A stretch of DNA of 64,000 nt, taken from Halomarina litorea. GTDB taxonomy: Archaea > Halobacteriota > Halobacteria > Halobacteriales > Haloarculaceae. Numbering within the stretch: position 1 is the stretch's first letter; every line of letters begins with the position of its first letter. Position numbers and translations under genes: made by a program. Below, piece after piece: positions 62,645 through 64,000 of the stretch. The DNA is taken from NCBI RefSeq assembly GCF_024227715.1, contig NZ_CP100448.1, positions 2,997,655 to 3,061,654 on the forward strand, written 5' to 3'. The notes under the pieces are model-generated. The model was not told the DNA's origin. It did no database searches and saw only the letters and a list, made by a program, of their open reading frames with translations.

Positions 62645-63259
62645 TCAGTCCACGTCGGCGACGACCCGCGCGGGCGCGCCGTCGCCGGGGTCGAGTGCGA
62701 GCGGGAAGGCGTAGACGGTGACCCGGTCGGGCAGGTCGCCGAGGTCACGCAAGTTCTCGACGATGAGGCAGTCCTCGCGCAGGAGTTCGTGGTGTGCTCC
62801 GAGGTCTGCATCCGGGGCGTCGACGCTCGGGGCGTCGATGCCCACGTCCACGCCGCGGGCGGCACACTCGCGGGCGCACGGCGGCGTGAGGTAGGGGTGC
62901 TCCCAGTAGGTCTCCTCGCCCCAGTGGTCGTCCCACCCCGTCGAGAAGAGGAGGAGGTCCTCCTCGCCCGCCTCGGGGAGCAAGTCGGGGGTAATCGCCT
63001 CGGCGCGCCCGAGGGGGCAGTCGACGACGCGCGCGTCGTATCGGAAGCGGTCGACCGGGTAGGAGGTGATGGGCGCGCCGTCGGGTTCGACGTGTGCCGG
63101 CGCGTCGATGTGCGTCCCGGTGTGGGACGTCAGGCCGACCGCCGTGAGGTTGAACCCGGTGGCGTCGATAGTCGCGTGCGGGAACGTCTCGACGACCGGG
63201 TCGCCGGGGAACGCGGGCATGCCGTCCGTGATGACGTGCGAGAGGTCACGCACGGTCAC
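62645..63259 (-). CDS. cyclase-family (kynurenine formamidase-like) metal hydrolase
   Basis: A 204-aa protein. The metal motif HTGTHIDAPAH near residue 45 and the N-terminal DLSHVITDGMPAFPGDP define the cyclase/KynB family, hydrolases of formyl-kynurenine and related amides or lactones. FSTGWDDHWGEETYWEHPYLT is the second conserved region. GTG 63259 (MTVRDLSHV) is chosen as the family-like start; GTG 63316 would add 19 residues and has some promoter support. Substrate unknown. Confidence 0.85.
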   Translation of the reverse strand: MTVRDLSHVITDGMPAFPGDPVVETFPHATIDATGFNLTAVGLTSHTGTHIDAPAHVEPDGAPITSYPVDRFRYDARVVDCPLGRAEAITPDLLPEAGEEDLLLFSTGWDDHWGEETYWEHPYLTPPCARECAARGVDVGIDAPSVDAPDADLGAHHELLREDCLIVENLRDLGDLPDRVTVYAFPLALDPGDGAPARVVADVD

Positions 63260-63491
63260 GCCGTGGGTCCGTCGGGTCGTCGGGACTCGCCAGTCGCTGG
63301 TCGGGTGCGCCCACACCGGAGGGCGACAGATGAGAGCGCGCTAGTGCGATATCGGTCCGTCGACGTCACTCCGTGGTCCTCCATACGGGTACACTACTGC
63401 CACCGAGAATATATAGGTACCACCCCATCCGTGACCGCGAGGCCCGTTGCACAATCGATTTACCTCACCCGCCGAAGGTCCAAGGGACTCA

Positions 63492-64000
63492 ATGAGATTG
63501 GTCCGCCAGACGGCAACGCTGTGCTGTATCGCCCTCGTCCTCCTCGCCGGTTGTTCCGGCGTCCCCGGATTCGGGGGCGGCGGTGAGGCCTACACCGCCG
63601 CCGACGAACCGCTGAACACCTCTACCCTCCAGGAGGACCACACCGAGAACCTCCGCGACGCGGGGTCGTTCACCGTCACGCTGAACGGCAGTTCGGCGGT
63701 CGGAAACGACACCAGCAGCCAGCAGACGGTGATTCGCGCCGACCTCGAGGCGAACCGCACCTACCAGCGCTCGCAGGTCGACCAGAGCCTCAGGGGACAG
63801 TCGAGCGGTGTGGTGTCCGAACTCTACCTCGACAACGGGTCCGGGTACGCCCGGTTCGTCCTCGGCTCCGGCAACCAGTCGCAGGCCCAGTACCAGACCG
63901 TCGACCTCTCCCAGTTGCCCCCCGGTAGTTCGGCGCCGAGCGAGCGGTTCCTCACCCTCGACCAGTCCTTCGCCATCACCGAGGGTGCGAACTGGACCCA
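63492..64000 (+). CDS. secreted lipoprotein (3' end cut by window)
   Basis: The first 169 codons of a lipoprotein. MRLVRQTATLCCIALVLLAG is followed by the lipobox Cys (LLAGC), then a glycine-rich linker and a beta-rich domain with many Asn-x-Thr/Ser sites likely to be N-glycosylated. The pattern (helical EDHTENLRDAGSFTV, then alternating strands) resembles a haloarchaeal lipoprotein family of unknown role. An ATTTACC box about 27-33 bases before ATG 63492 fits a leaderless start. Confidence 0.82.
   Translation, partial: MRLVRQTATLCCIALVLLAGCSGVPGFGGGGEAYTAADEPLNTSTLQEDHTENLRDAGSFTVTLNGSSAVGNDTSSQQTVIRADLEANRTYQRSQVDQSLRGQSSGVVSELYLDNGSGYARFVLGSGNQSQAQYQTVDLSQLPPGSSAPSERFLTLDQSFAITEGANWT

Overview
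The window is chromosomal DNA from a halophilic archaeon of the class Halobacteria. The evidence is very high GC with strongly acidic proteins, leaderless genes with an AT-rich box about 27 bases before the start codon, an intron-containing elongator tRNA-Met, tRNA genes without encoded CCA, and archaeal families: HTH_10 (bacterio-opsin activator type) regulators, TrmB, MptA, RtcB with archease, a PGF-CTERM surface protein and many tiny zinc-finger proteins. Genus cannot be told from sequence alone.

Region by region. 1-8.4 kb: acetate uptake and activation. Two acetyl-CoA synthetase paralogues (the first cut by the window edge) flank a Bat-like regulator, followed by a two-subunit solute:sodium symporter, a universal stress protein and a small membrane protein. 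8.5-16.3 kb: a tightly coupled catabolic cluster (hydantoinase A and B, an N-carbamoylsarcosine amidase-like hydrolase, a family III CoA transferase, a DRE-TIM metallolyase/synthase and an HTH_10 regulator), with a perfect 16-bp palindrome before the first gene. 16.4-21.6 kb: an acetyltransferase, tRNA-Val with extra copies of its 3' end, and the trpDFEG operon, in which a 221-bp duplication/insertion lies between trpE and trpG. 22.1-26.4 kb: adenosylcobalamin-dependent ribonucleotide reductase carrying an intein. 26.5-31 kb: small zinc proteins, a TVP38-type membrane protein, a decayed winged-helix gene, tRNA-Met with intron, and two gene-poor, hairpin-rich gaps. 31-46.3 kb: mostly single housekeeping genes (MscS channel, kinase-fold protein, enoyl-CoA hydratase, beta-helix surface protein, aldo/keto reductase, PRC-barrel protein, KaiC-type ATPase, NAD kinase, GTP cyclohydrolase MptA, TrmB regulator, thioredoxin-like DUF255 protein, FxsA, tRNA-Ile, CBS protein). 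46.5-49.7 kb: a lower-GC island with a putative McrBC-like modification-dependent restriction system. 49.8-64 kb: an MmgE/PrpD protein next to a ComA-type phosphosulfolactate synthase, archease-RtcB RNA ligase, MsrB with a partly duplicated tail, an ABC exporter, an XPD/Rad3-type helicase, a cyclase-family hydrolase and the start of a lipoprotein.

How genes work together: the first block imports acetate or a related acid and makes acetyl-CoA. The second probably opens and hydrolyses a ring or amide substrate and then handles a CoA ester, although the substrate is unknown. trpDFEG supplies the early and middle tryptophan steps. RtcB with archease is the ligase system that would join exons of the intron-containing tRNA-Met.

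The most unusual signal is repeated. At three unrelated loci (tRNA-Val 3' end, trpG 5' end, msrB 3' end) a gene end is duplicated as a direct repeat around a short hairpin-rich spacer, leaving the gene intact. Other points of interest are a putative structured RNA near 28.0-28.1 kb, short leader ORFs overlapping the starts of nrdJ and mscS, and a degenerate tyrosine-recombinase fold at the N terminus of the Bat-like regulator.
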